Shown: piece after piece, positions 22,364 through 32,003 of the stretch | Position numbering within the stretch: position 1 is the stretch's first letter | Layout of the letters: each line of letters begins with the position of its first letter | From: Ilex aquifolium | Lineage: Eukaryota > Streptophyta > Magnoliopsida > Aquifoliales > Aquifoliaceae | Reading direction: 5' to 3' | NCBI GenBank assembly: GCA_951799425.1 | Contig: OX637406.1 | Span: 25,476,390-25,540,389 of the forward strand | Length of the DNA stretch: 64,000 bases | The notes under the pieces: model-generated | What the model saw: only the letters and a program-made list of their open reading frames with translations | Database searches by the model: none | Told to the model about the DNA's origin: nothing | Program-made: the position numbers and the translations under genes

Positions 22364-24749
22364 TGTAACACCCCGCATTTTTTCTCTTATATATATATGT
22401 ATATAGATATATAATAAATAATTGTGGTAAAAATGTGGATATGTGTAGAAATATGTGTTAGAAAGGTTTGGAATGGATTGGAAATGAAAAATAAAGGAAG
22501 TAGGCAAATCTGGGATCAACTACCGGTAGTAACTACCGGTAGTCAAGTGCCCAGTGTACTCGGACTACCGGTAGTCAACAGGTAGTCAAGTGCCCAGTGT
22601 ACTCGGACTACCGGTAGTCAACAGGTAGTCGAGTGCCCAGAATAGTCGAACTACCGGTAGTCATAGTTTAACTACCGGTAGTCACTGTAAAAATCAGACA
22701 ATTTTAGTTCGCGAACAGCCGGTTTTTCCCCCACTATAAATACTTCTTGCCATCCCCTTAGCCTTCATTACACACCTTAAAACCCCAGAAAACATTAGAG
22801 AGAAAGAGGGGAAGAGAAAAACACAAGATCAAAGGTGAAAAACAAGGAATTTAAGGGTGATTCAAGATCCAAGCCCTAGATTTCCAAGAACATCAAGGTA
22901 GGGGTTTTCTCTCACTCACTTACATTGAGGCTAGGGTATTTATATATGTATGTTTTGGCTATAAATGGTATATATATGCTATGAAATCATCCTCTCTTAG
23001 GCTTTTTGGCAAAGATTACATGTTTTGAACAAAGCTAGGGTTTAATACCCATGAAATCTCTTCTCTTGTTTTAAAACCCTCATTTTTTTTTTAGAGTGAT
23101 GTAATTCTTTCTTAAATGCTTTCTTTATTATGGATTTTTGAAACCTTAGTGCTTTGTGTTGGGTTGAATAACGATGTTATTATGATCTCATGTATTTTTC
23201 TTAGTTGGTTGTGAAATGGTTACATATTATATTTTGGGGGTGGAGGTTACCCTAAAGTATGCCACCTACCATTTGTGAGAGGTTCCTTGTAAGGATGCTC
23301 ATCCATTCTCAAGAGGTTCCTTGTAAGGATGCTTGGGAAGCAAAGATGATCTAACGGGGGGTGGAGGTTACCCTAAAGTATGCCACCAACCGAAAGAATG
23401 GGGGGTGGAGGTTACCCTAAAGTATGCCACCTACCATTTGTGAGAGGTTCCTTGTAAGGATGCTCACCCATTCTCAAGAGGTTCTTTGTAAGGATGCTTG
23501 GGAAGCAAAGATGATCTAACGGGGGGTGGAGGTTACCCTAAAATATGCCACCAACCGAAAGAACGGGGGGGGGGGGGGGGGGGGGGGTGGAGGTTACCCT
23601 AAAGTATGCCACCAACCGAAAGAATGGGGGGTGGAGGTTACCCTAAAGTATGCCACCAACCGAAAGAATGGGGGGTGGAGGTTACCCTAAAGTATGCCAC
23701 CAACCGAAAGAATGGGGGGTGGAGGTTACCCTAAAGTATGCCACCTACCATTTGTGAGAAGTTCCTTGTAAGGATGCTCACCCATTCTCAAGAGGTTCTT
23801 TGTAAGGATGCTTGGGAAGCAAAGATGATCTAACGGGGGGTGGAGGTTACCCTAAAATATGCCACCAACCGAAAGAACGCGGGGGGGGGGGGGGGGGGGG
23901 TGGAGGTTACCCTAAAGTATGCCACCAACCGAAAGAATGGGGGGTGGAGGTTACCCTAAAGTATGCCACCTACCATTTGTGAGAGGTTCCTTGTAAGGAT
24001 GCTCACCCATTCTCAAGAGGTTCCTTGTAAGGATGCTTGGGAAGAAAAGATGATCTAACAGGGGGTGGAGGTTACCCTAAAATATGCCACCAACCGAAAG
24101 AATGGGGGTGGAGGTTACCCTAAAGTATGCCACCTACCGAAAGAATTATTGAAAATTGTTTATGGCAATTAATCGTGATTATTGGCATATGGTACTCGTT
24201 TATTCATTTAAGTAATGTTTTACATAAACTTGAGATCCTCTTTAAATGTCACTGCTTTATTTCAAACTATGTATCTATGTTATGTTAAAAAAATGCAACC
24301 GACCGTTTTAAATGCTTTTCTAAATCTTGTATGGGTTTGAGAGAATTTTTCTACAGAGCTTTGTGCTCACCCCCTACCGCTAACATTTTTCAGATTTCCT
24401 ACCTGAGGAGGACGTAAGGGTCGAAGAGCCCGCTACTTGGGAGACTCCACTTGACGGGAGTGTGGATCCTGAGGTGGACGCATAGAGCGACCTCCTTTCC
24501 TTTTTGTACTAGACTAGGATATTCATTCTGAACCTTGTAAAGTCTAGTTTCCTTTTGTTATTTCCGCTGCGCTACTTTATGTGATTTTTGGAATGTAAAG
24601 GCCAAAATGGGTCTATTCTTTTGGATCACTATGTAAGTATTTATGGATGACTTCATGAAATCTTATTTATTGATGGATTATTTTAGTGCTCTCATGATGT
24701 GAATGCGAAAGAATGTAATGCCGTCCAGGGGGTGTTTTGGGGCGTTACA
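22364..24749 (+). mobile_element. 3' LTR of Tekay-like element
   Basis: 2386 bp, same ends and part order as the 5' LTR but about 0.53 kb longer. The extra length is mostly the GGAGGTTACCC array (23236-24147: thirteen units against five), with two long G runs near 23566 and 23881. Six CTACCGGTAG palindromes are at 22518-22684, TATA is at 22735, and the candidate intron is 22898-24393. Confidence 0.95.
23236..24147 (+). repeat. Expanded GGAGGTTACCC array with G runs
   Basis: Thirteen GGAGGTTACCC units with intervening 'gaggttccttgtaaggatgc' blocks, plus two uninterrupted G runs of about 20 bases. G runs like these are prone to slippage and to sequencing or assembly error. The whole array lies in the candidate intron of the 3' LTR. 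Confidence 0.9.
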
Positions 24750-24754
24750 AGTAG

Positions 24755-24905
24755 TGTAAATTTTTTTCCTACCCGAATTCTCTCTAAAATGTGTTTTAAC
24801 TCCGGAATACTTCCAAACTTCTAATACACCCCATATCACCTCTCCCAATTTTTTTGATCTTCTGGATTCAATGGTAGTCTTATTTTGACCAAAACACAAT
24901 TAGAA
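24755..24905 (-). mobile_element. Older LTR fragment (right part)
   Basis: Continues the fragment ending at 15751. The text around 24765-24850 is the reverse complement, with substitutions, of 26180-26280 in the solo LTR at 26077 (for example CTCTCTAAA.TGTG, CTCCGGAAT.CTTCCAAACTTCTA). Its true terminus is not clear. Confidence 0.55.
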
Positions 24906-25365
24906 ACTTACTTAGCCACCCTTCCCAAGATTAAACACCTCCAAAACTAAGCTTGACCCAAAAGTCAATTCGCGTGAAATTCAAATTTTATGATCAATAT
25001 TTCAACAACGATTCAAGGTTTCTATTATCACTTTAGAAGTAACCTTAATATCATGTCATCTATCTTAAATTTTGTATGGGATCTTACACGAGTCAACAAA
25101 TGTTTCATCGGGGCCAAAGTTTCATCTCAGTTAGCACTAGGTGAAACCTCAAACTCTTTATTAGCCTCTTTACCAAATATCATTTTTTTCAAAAATTTAC
25201 CTTTTTTATATAATTTTTATTGTTTTCCCTCAATCTATGGACAATGGGTTGAACCATGGTGAGTGCTTTTAGGTAGTGCATGTGAGACACAAATATTTAC
25301 TCAGGAAGTATCAAAATGTCTATTTAATAACATCTTCAATATGATATTAAGATAATTTTCATGAG
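24906..25365. other. Intergenic, no recognised feature
   Basis: AT-rich sequence with a 90-residue plus-strand frame (24990-25262) that shows no recognisable motif. I see no gene, terminal repeats or TSDs here. Confidence 0.4.
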
Positions 25366-25463
25366 GTGAGGGAATGGTCAAGTGGTAAGGGTTCACTTAT
25401 GCCCGCAAGTGGTTTCGAGTTCCAAGCTCTTTCCCTTCCCCCCTCTTCCTCCAACAAAAAAAG
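25366..25463 (+). repeat. SINE-like tRNA-derived fragment
   Basis: A box-A-like TGGTCAAGTGGTAAGGG at 25375 and a box-B-like GGTTTCGAGTTCC at 25411 are spaced as in tRNA-derived promoters. They are followed by a pyrimidine-rich body and a short A-rich tail (CAACAAAAAAAG). No clear target duplication was found. It could also be a diverged tRNA pseudogene. Confidence 0.4.
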
Positions 25464-25925
25464 AAGATAGAGAAAAATATGCATCTTCAATTAGTAAGAT
25501 TGTTCCATTATGATTTAGACATGAAAACCCCATAGAAGATAATCTTTGGCCTTCCTTTTCTACACATAACCCATCATTAAATTCTCCATCAAAGGATTCC
25601 ATACACATTAATAAGGTATATGATCATCGGAACATGTTTCATCCAAGTAAGAGTAGGGTTGTTAAACAAACTGGATTGCTCGAGCTCTGCTTGTTTTTAG
25701 CTTGCTCTAAAACGAGTGTAATCTGATCAATTTTTTAAGTTTATTTTATATCCAAGCCGAGTTGAGTTATTCGCGAGCCGGTTTACCATCCATGTATTTG
25801 TTTTACATTTTTACCACTGCTAGAAAACAAAATTCGTTATGGCTCTTAAGGGTATTCGCTCTCTCTCTTTCTCCCCCTCATAAAGTTTGAATCCATAAGC
25901 CACAAACCCCCTAGGCCCTATCTCT
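25464..25925. other. Intergenic with GCTCGAGCT-type repeat
   Basis: Around 25670-25790 is a degenerate repeat rich in GCTCGAGC/GAGCCG words, a kind also seen at 37560-37730 and 44840-44960. No gene is recognised. Confidence 0.35.
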
Positions 25926-26076
25926 CACGCTACGTTTGATACGTGGTATTAGGTGTTAGGAATGGAATGGGCATTCCATGGTAATGTCCATTCTAATGTT
26001 TGGTTTGCAGGATTTAAATTTCATTCCCATTCCAAATGAATACCTAGTCCCATAAATCATGGGATTAGGCAATACC
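25926..26076. mobile_element. MITE-like element, left part
   Basis: Contains repeated, partly inverted words (GGAATGGAATGGGCATTCC, CATTCCCATTCC, CCCATAAATCATGGG), as in common plant miniature elements. It is cut by the solo LTR at 26077; matching sequence resumes at 28464 with 'caaatccagtg..ctcattcctag'. Confidence 0.4.
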
Positions 26077-26456
26077 TGTAAACCCCCACATTTGTATCGT
26101 TATATAGTAACATAAGTATGTTTTAAATTGTTAATATATGTAATGATGTATGCATAAACTATGTATATGGTAAGAGTAGAAATAAAAATGTTAGTTGAGG
26201 TAATAGGGCATATTGTAGAAGTTTGGAAGCATTCCGGAGTGAAAGCACACTTTAGAGAGAGTTTGGGTAAAAAGGATTTTTGATACTTCCTTAGTAATTT
26301 GACCATAACTTTTTATCCCGATGTCCATTTGATCTGGAATTTGGACAGTAGATAATAGACTTCCAGGGCTACAAAATGGTATTTCACGAAAATTTTCCAA
26401 ATCTACTTCTAAATAGGCCAAAACATCACTGTAAGTTTCAGCAGAACCTGGGATGA

Positions 26457-26622
26457 CGTTCGAACGTGAACCGACGTTCGAACGACAGTGAGCCCCAGTA
26501 CTTTGCCTCTGATGGAAAAACAAAAGTACTGAGAGCAAGTGACGTTCGAACGCCAAAGTACGTTCGAACGTAAAACAACAATTTGCACTACTGACGTTCG
26601 AACGCCAAATGACGTTCGAACG
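26457..26622. repeat. Cluster of CGTTCGAACG palindromes
   Basis: Six copies of CGTTCGAACG lie in about 166 bp, ending some 50 bp before the TATA box. The related LTR at 3333-5820 instead carries GTGCAC-centred repeats (5714-5742) in the corresponding position. Confidence 0.88.
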
Positions 26623-26838
26623 TGATCAACGGATCAGAACACCAGATTTACGTCGGTTGAGATATTTTCTTCCCCTATAAATACATAGTGCCGCCTCCTT
26701 TAGCCTCCATACACCATATACAAACCTAGAAAGTCTTGAGAAACAAGAAAGAAAGGTAGAAACACAAGATCAAAGAGGATTTGCACTTTGAAGTGGATCA
26801 AAATCTCAAGTTCTTCAAGAACTTTAAGGAAGAAGAAG

Positions 26839-28115
26839 GTAGGGGTTTTCTTCCACTCTTGTTCACTGATGCTAGGCTTATATATATACATGTTTTGACT
26901 CTTAATCATATATATTTGTTATGGAATCCTTGTTTCTTGATTGTTCTTGTAAATCTTACCATGTTTGATGGAAGTTGTAGCTTGATAATCATAAAACCTT
27001 TATTCTTGACATCCAAACTCTAATTTTTCAAGAAGTATGGATTTTTCTTATTGATATTTATTTGTTCTTGAGTTCAAAACCTTATATTCATTTGTTCTTG
27101 ATTTCAAGACTTGATATTCATTTGTTCTTGATTTCAAAACCTGATATTTACTTATTCTTAATATCAAAGCTTGATATTCCTTTGTTCTTGACATCAAAAC
27201 TCTATATTCATTTTTTTTTTATACAAAAACTTTAGTGTTTTGGTTGGAACAATAAAACTATATATTGTGATGATCTCTTGCTCATTTTCTTCATGAGATG
27301 CTATAATGAGAAATTGTGGATTTTGTCTTTATTTGGAATTGAGAATATATTGGTTTCCTCATTGGTATGGTTGTTGTGATGGACTTGGATTGTCATCGAG
27401 AGATGTCGTAGAGTGTTAGAGGTTAGTCTATCCCAGTGGGGGTAAGATGGTTTCCTAACACTTGTAGTGGATTGTCATTGGTTAATGCTACCACTATCGT
27501 TCACTGGAGTTCGAACAAGGGATGGTATACTTTTCCTAGGAAGGGACTCGTCACTGCCATTTGGATGGTAGACGCCTTTTTCTAAAGTGTTTGTGATTGT
27601 GATGGTGATAGGTGGACTAGGTATAATCGTTGGGTAGATTCATGAGAAGCAATCAACATACAGGGTACGGGGATGAACCAATATACATGGGATGATGGGT
27701 TGGATTGTCTTGGCCGTTGCATTGGTATGGGACAATGCATCGGAAGGCGCCCTCCCTAAATGGCTTAAAGTTGGAAATGGTATATTGGTTATTGTTCATT
27801 CTACCATAGACGGTTTCTACAAGAGTCTTGGGAAGTATGGGATTCCGTGAGAATTTGTGGAAACATTGTATGGTGGACTGGATTATATTTGGAAATGGTT
27901 TGTTAACTGTATAGTGGTTTCGTTTATTCATTCAATTACTGTTGTTCTTTAAACTTGAGATCTATTTAAATTGTCACTGTTTTATTTCAAGTTATATATG
28001 ATATTTTGAAAAGTGAGACCGAACTGTTTTACATGTTTTCCAAACCTTGTTCGAGTTTGGGAGAACGTTGCTACAGAGCTTAGTGCTCACCCCCTACAAA
28101 CAATATATTTTTCAG
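26839..28115 (+). other. Candidate leader intron in solo LTR
   Basis: GAAGAAG|GTAGGGG to TATTTTTCAG|AT, 1277 nt. The leader from the TATA box to the donor has no ATG. Joining the ends keeps one open frame from before the donor (..FKEEE) into the conserved VDPE frame. Inferred from conservation with the other LTRs. Confidence 0.4.
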
Positions 28116-28463
28116 ATTATGGTTTAGAAGAAGAGCCCGGAGTTGATGAGCAAATAGCTTGGGAAGCGCAATTGGATGTAAGCGTGGATCCCGAGGGGGA
28201 TATCTAGAATTGTTATCTTTTTGCTCTAGACTAGGAAAGATATTGTAATACAATGGATGAATGTTATTTTGTTTATTCCGCTGCAAGATTAAGTCTGATT
28301 TTGAGATGTAAATGTCATAGTTTGGCATATTCTTTTGGATGATGTTGTAGAAAGTATGTATAATGACTGGAATTTTCTTTATCTATGGATTTTATTAGTT
28401 GCTCTCATTATGTGAATGATTTTAGTATGTAATGCCGTCCAGAGTGGTTTTGGGGGCGTTACA

Positions 28464-28560
28464 ATACCAAATCCAGTGAGGTATTTCTCATTCCTAGCCC
28501 ACACAGTAATTGACCTAATCCACTAGGAAAAAAACACCCGATCATTCCATATCAACTCAC
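28464..28560. mobile_element. MITE-like element, right part
   Basis: Continues the element interrupted at 26076 (ATACCAAATCC..TATTTCTCATTCCTAG). Its right end is not defined. Confidence 0.35.
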
Positions 28561-28569
28561 ATGACACTC

Positions 28570-28862
28570 TCTCCTGTTTATGGCTTTCCTTCTCTCTCTC
28601 TCTCTCCTTCTCTCTCACATGTACAAACACTTCAGATCTTTTTCTCTCACTCTCAGATCTAATCTCCTCTCTAACGCACACTCTCTCAAGTTTGATATCC
28701 TATCTTTTACGCACACAAAAAACTTAAGATCTCTTTCTCTCACTCTCATATCTAATCTCCTCTCTAACACACGCACACACACACACACTCTCAGGTCTAA
28801 GTCTCCATCTCTGTAGAGGCTTGCTGCTATTAGTATCAAAGCTTCTCTCTCTCTCTCTAGAC
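28570..28862. repeat. CT-rich imperfect tandem repeat
   Basis: Two imperfect copies, about 110 bp apart, of a block with AGATCTYTTTCTCTCACTCTCA, TCTAATCTCCTCTCTAAC and a CA run. Such pyrimidine-rich sequence is common in plant 5' untranslated regions, but no start codon with a recognisable product follows. Confidence 0.6.
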
Positions 28863-28924
28863 GAAGCAAGGGATAAGATTTATGACAAGGATCAGCTAAG
28901 ACGAGCTCAAATCTGACTCAATTT

Positions 28925-29105
28925 TAGGTAATTTGTAGCTAAATTTAGTCTAAATACTCAAATCTAACCTAGATTGTAGGATTTTGCGATTTTCTTTGGA
29001 AAATTTTTCTTTTCAAGTAGCTTGTAGCTAAATTTAGTTCAAAATACTCATATCTAACCTAGAATTGTAGGATTTTGTGATTTTCTTTGAAACAATTTGC
29101 CAGAA
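28925..29105. repeat. Tandem duplication of about 90 bp
   Basis: The block TTGTAGCTAAATTTAGT..TACTCA..TCTAACCTAGA.TTGTAGGATTTTG.GATTTTCTTTG occurs twice head to tail (about 28931 and 29021) with a few differences. No coding role is seen. Confidence 0.75.
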
Positions 29106-29666
29106 TTTGTCAAATATTTTTGTCAATTTGCTGAGATTTTTTTTCTATTCTTCCAAATGGTGAGGAACATATAGTGCAGAGGTTCTTTCTTTTTAATATT
29201 TGGATTTCCAGAAAATTTAGTAAAAGAAATTCTCTATTTAGTTCTAAATTTTTGGGGGAAAGATGAAAAATAAACTCTTCAGTTAATCTATTGAAATATT
29301 TTTTTTAGTTTAGTTGATGCAGTTTATAATTTGGTTAAGTGTGAGGCTTTAAAGTTCTTTTAATTTTCCTTTATTTTCTTGAAGACGGTGCAGAGAATTA
29401 ATTACTTTTGATTCAAGGGACTGAAAATTAAAGTTTCAAAATATAATTGGGATGTGTGTTTGTAACAGGGGCTAGAATAAATGGTCTAAAGTGCTTGGTT
29501 TTGTGTTGCTATGTGATCACTATACAATCTGTTCTTTTGTTCTTTCAAAGTAAAAGTTGTTTTCTCTATTTATTGCTATAATGCTCAACAGTGTTATAGA
29601 AACACTCACAATCAATGTTTAGGAATAGCATATGTCATGAAGACAAATAAAAGAATGGATTATCAA
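29106..29666. other. AT-rich low-copy sequence, no gene seen
   Basis: Non-coding in all frames as far as I can tell. It is the left flank of the Copia insertion and is continuous with 36338 onward. Confidence 0.4.
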
Positions 29667-29671
29667 CTACT

Positions 29672-30815
29672 TGTTATCTAGTATACAATAAGAATTAGAT
29701 AAAACTTTTTTAACAAATCTGAATCATTATGTATATTGTTATATGCAAAAAAATTATATAAAACAAAATGTATAAACAAAACAGAAATGATTCACTTACT
29801 TATTGCAGAACAACAATAAGAAAATAACATAAATCAGAAATAATTTTTGCCTGTGAAACATAGTTTTCTTAACACATATTTGCTCCCTCTTGGTGCTCAA
29901 GATTAATAAACAACTGTCTTGGAAGATAGAATGGATTTCATCTTTGAAGAAGTAGCACTCCAATCTCCAAAAACCAACAAACACAACTTGTGTTTTGCAC
30001 TTGAACCGAACATAAATGTAATGCAGAAAGAGAGAGAATGGATGTAGCAGTATACAGGAATTTTCTGTATGTTTTTGTATCTAAAAATGGCTTCAAGGAA
30101 GTCCTTTTATAGACTCCATTGCATCTGTTCGGATTGCCTGAAGAGGCACGAGACACTACTGTTCATTATGTATGTTCATATTAAAGTGACACACTATTAA
30201 ATGAATAGTAATGAAAGGGAAAGACATTTCTAGAGTGTGAATGGATACTTCTCAAGAACAAGTGCCAAATTCAAAAATAACAGACAAAAAATTGAATTTC
30301 GGTTGGAAGAATAAGAGCGATTAAATTTTGGACCCGTTTGGTTTGACCCATAACCAGCACCACGCCAAATAAACTTTCAACAAAAAGATAAGATCTTACT
30401 CACCCAAGGCCCAAGCCTGGGCGGGTCGTGTAGGTGCGCACTCGTGTGTGTGGTAACCAATGTTATATAGGTGTTCACTCCGCTCACAAAATTGTGGTAC
30501 CCCTTGGGGCCCAACCCATAGAAGCCAACTAGGAGTATATTAACTCACCAAGTTTTGGGTTTCTTTCCAATGTGGGACAAAGCTTATTACACTACATATC
30601 ATTCTTAATTTCTTCTATCCATTCAAGTGGGTCACTTTGAGACACAATTTCTCATTAAATACTTAATGATTTTGAACAAGTAAATATATCACGTTAATCT
30701 CCTCGTGGAGGAGAACACGATTAAATATGGTCCCACCAATTTCGCGATGTGGATCCCACTTTCATTGAAGTCCAAATTTGCTCCAAATAACTTGTTCAAA
30801 ACCATTTTTTCAACA
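29672..30815 (-). mobile_element. 3' LTR of Copia element
   Basis: 1144 bp, colinear with 35209-36332. Both contain the same block around 'gaagcactccaatctccaaaaacca' type text, TTTTATAGACTC and 'agccaactaggagtatattaactcacc', with many differences. The polypurine tract lies just to its right. Confidence 0.9.
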
Positions 30816-30826
30816 ATCCCCCACAT
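30816..30826 (-). other. Polypurine tract of Copia element
   Basis: The minus strand reads ATGTGGGGGAT directly before the LTR start TGTTG. This confirms the minus orientation. Confidence 0.75.
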
Positions 30827-31724
30827 GAATGACAAAATCATTTTATGAAAATGCAAACACTAGTTCACGTATAGTTGAAAGGTTACTACATCGGGATAAA
30901 TATCCTAGTGGCCTTTAACATTCCTTAGTGAAAGACTATCGAATTTACTTGGCTAATCAGTGGACTTAATATCTTTAAACTGTCAGCTATTTGTGTAAAC
31001 CAAGACAATAGAATTCACATAGTTTTCCTTCGGACAAAATTGGTTCTCATATTTTTGTTCAGTTTGGCCTCGAACACCACTTGCTTTTATGAGTAATTTA
31101 GAGAAATCAACCTACGATTCTCATAGAAGCAGCCCTTTCTTACTCACATAGGTGATTTTTGACTGAGAGTATCCTGATATACCCTACTTAAACTTTTTCA
31201 AGTGACATAAATCATTAAAATCATAACTTACCCTAGTTTTCACGGTAGATATGCATTGTCTTATTATAGGAATGGGAAGGAGCTGAAAGCCTTCTCAGTG
31301 CTTCTCTGAGTTACACATAATTTGGTTGTCCCTTTGAACCTAGATCTTGGGATCTCAATTCAACTAGGTTGGGTTGCCATTATGGTGACTCTTGGTTAAG
31401 TAATAGGCTTTAAGCCCATTCCCCTCGTTAAACTTTCTACTTCCTCTCTAGTCAAACCATTTATAAGTGGATCTGCGATATTATCTTTTGACTTTACGTA
31501 GTTAATGATATAATATCATTCGAGAGCAACTACCTAACTATATTATGTCTACAATGTATGTGTCGAAACTTACCGCTATACATACAATTTTGTGCCCTTC
31601 CAATCGTACATTGGCTAGCACAATGTATACATATTGCTGGCACAGGCTTTGGCCAATTTGGAATATCCTCTAAGAAGTTGCAAAGTTATTATGTTTCTTC
31701 TCCAATTTTATCTAAGGCAATGAA

Positions 31725-31975
31725 CTAAGATTCCATTGTAGATCTACCAATACATATTTTTTTCGAAGATTTCCGAGACACGGCTGCATTGCCTAAGGTA
31801 AAGACATATCCACTCATGAATTTTGAATCTTTAGTATCGGGTATCCAATTAGCATCAGTATATCCTTCGAGTACAACTACTTTCCAGTGGCCCTTTTCCA
31901 AGGTTACTTTATATCGACTTAGCTTATTGATAGAGTATGCTATATTCGGACGGATACAATTCATAATATACATTA
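31725..31975 (-). pseudogene. Copia RNase H fragment
   Basis: Minus-strand residues [20 protein letters not shown], then [38 protein letters not shown] and STMES. These are the RT C-terminus and first half of Copia RNase H (YTDANW, SGYVF, WKS-like). The usual catalytic remainder (E..Y.A) is broken off by stops just downstream near 31725. Confidence 0.85.
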
Positions 31976-32003
31976 GACTACCTATTATACGTGCATATTC
32001 TAA

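Larger units (their letters stand above)
15757..24749 (+). mobile_element. Complete Tekay/Del-like chromovirus element
   Basis: This is an 8993-bp Ty3/gypsy element with both LTRs starting TGTAACACCCC and ending GGGGCGTTACA, perfect 5-bp target duplications AGTAG (15752-15756, 24750-24754), a tRNA-iMet primer site, one gag-pol frame, and a polypurine tract. Domain order is gag, protease, RT, RNase H, integrase, chromodomain. The integrase wording ([16 protein letters not shown]) and long LTRs indicate the Tekay/Del lineage. It cannot be autonomous because six nonsense codons interrupt gag-pol. It splits an older LTR (15751 to 24755). Confidence 0.95.
26077..28463 (+). mobile_element. Solo LTR, Tekay-like family, plus strand
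   Basis: 2387 bp starting TGTAAACCCCC and ending GGGGGCGTTACA, flanked by perfect ATACC repeats (26072-26076, 28464-28468), with no internal region. It shares large blocks with the reverse-oriented LTR at 3333-5820. It carries six CGTTCGAACG palindromes (26457-26622), TATAAATAC at 26676, an AUG-free leader, donor GAAG|GTAGGGG at 26839, acceptor TATTTTTCAG|AT at 28115, and a 30-codon open frame after it (28115-28207) containing VDPE. A 65-codon plus-strand frame at 28013-28207 runs across this acceptor. Confidence 0.93.

Noticed and set aside
26781..27023. 80-residue frame spanning the LTR donor site
   Set aside because: No ATG at the start and no counterpart across the donor in the related LTRs; kept only as part of the leader discussion.
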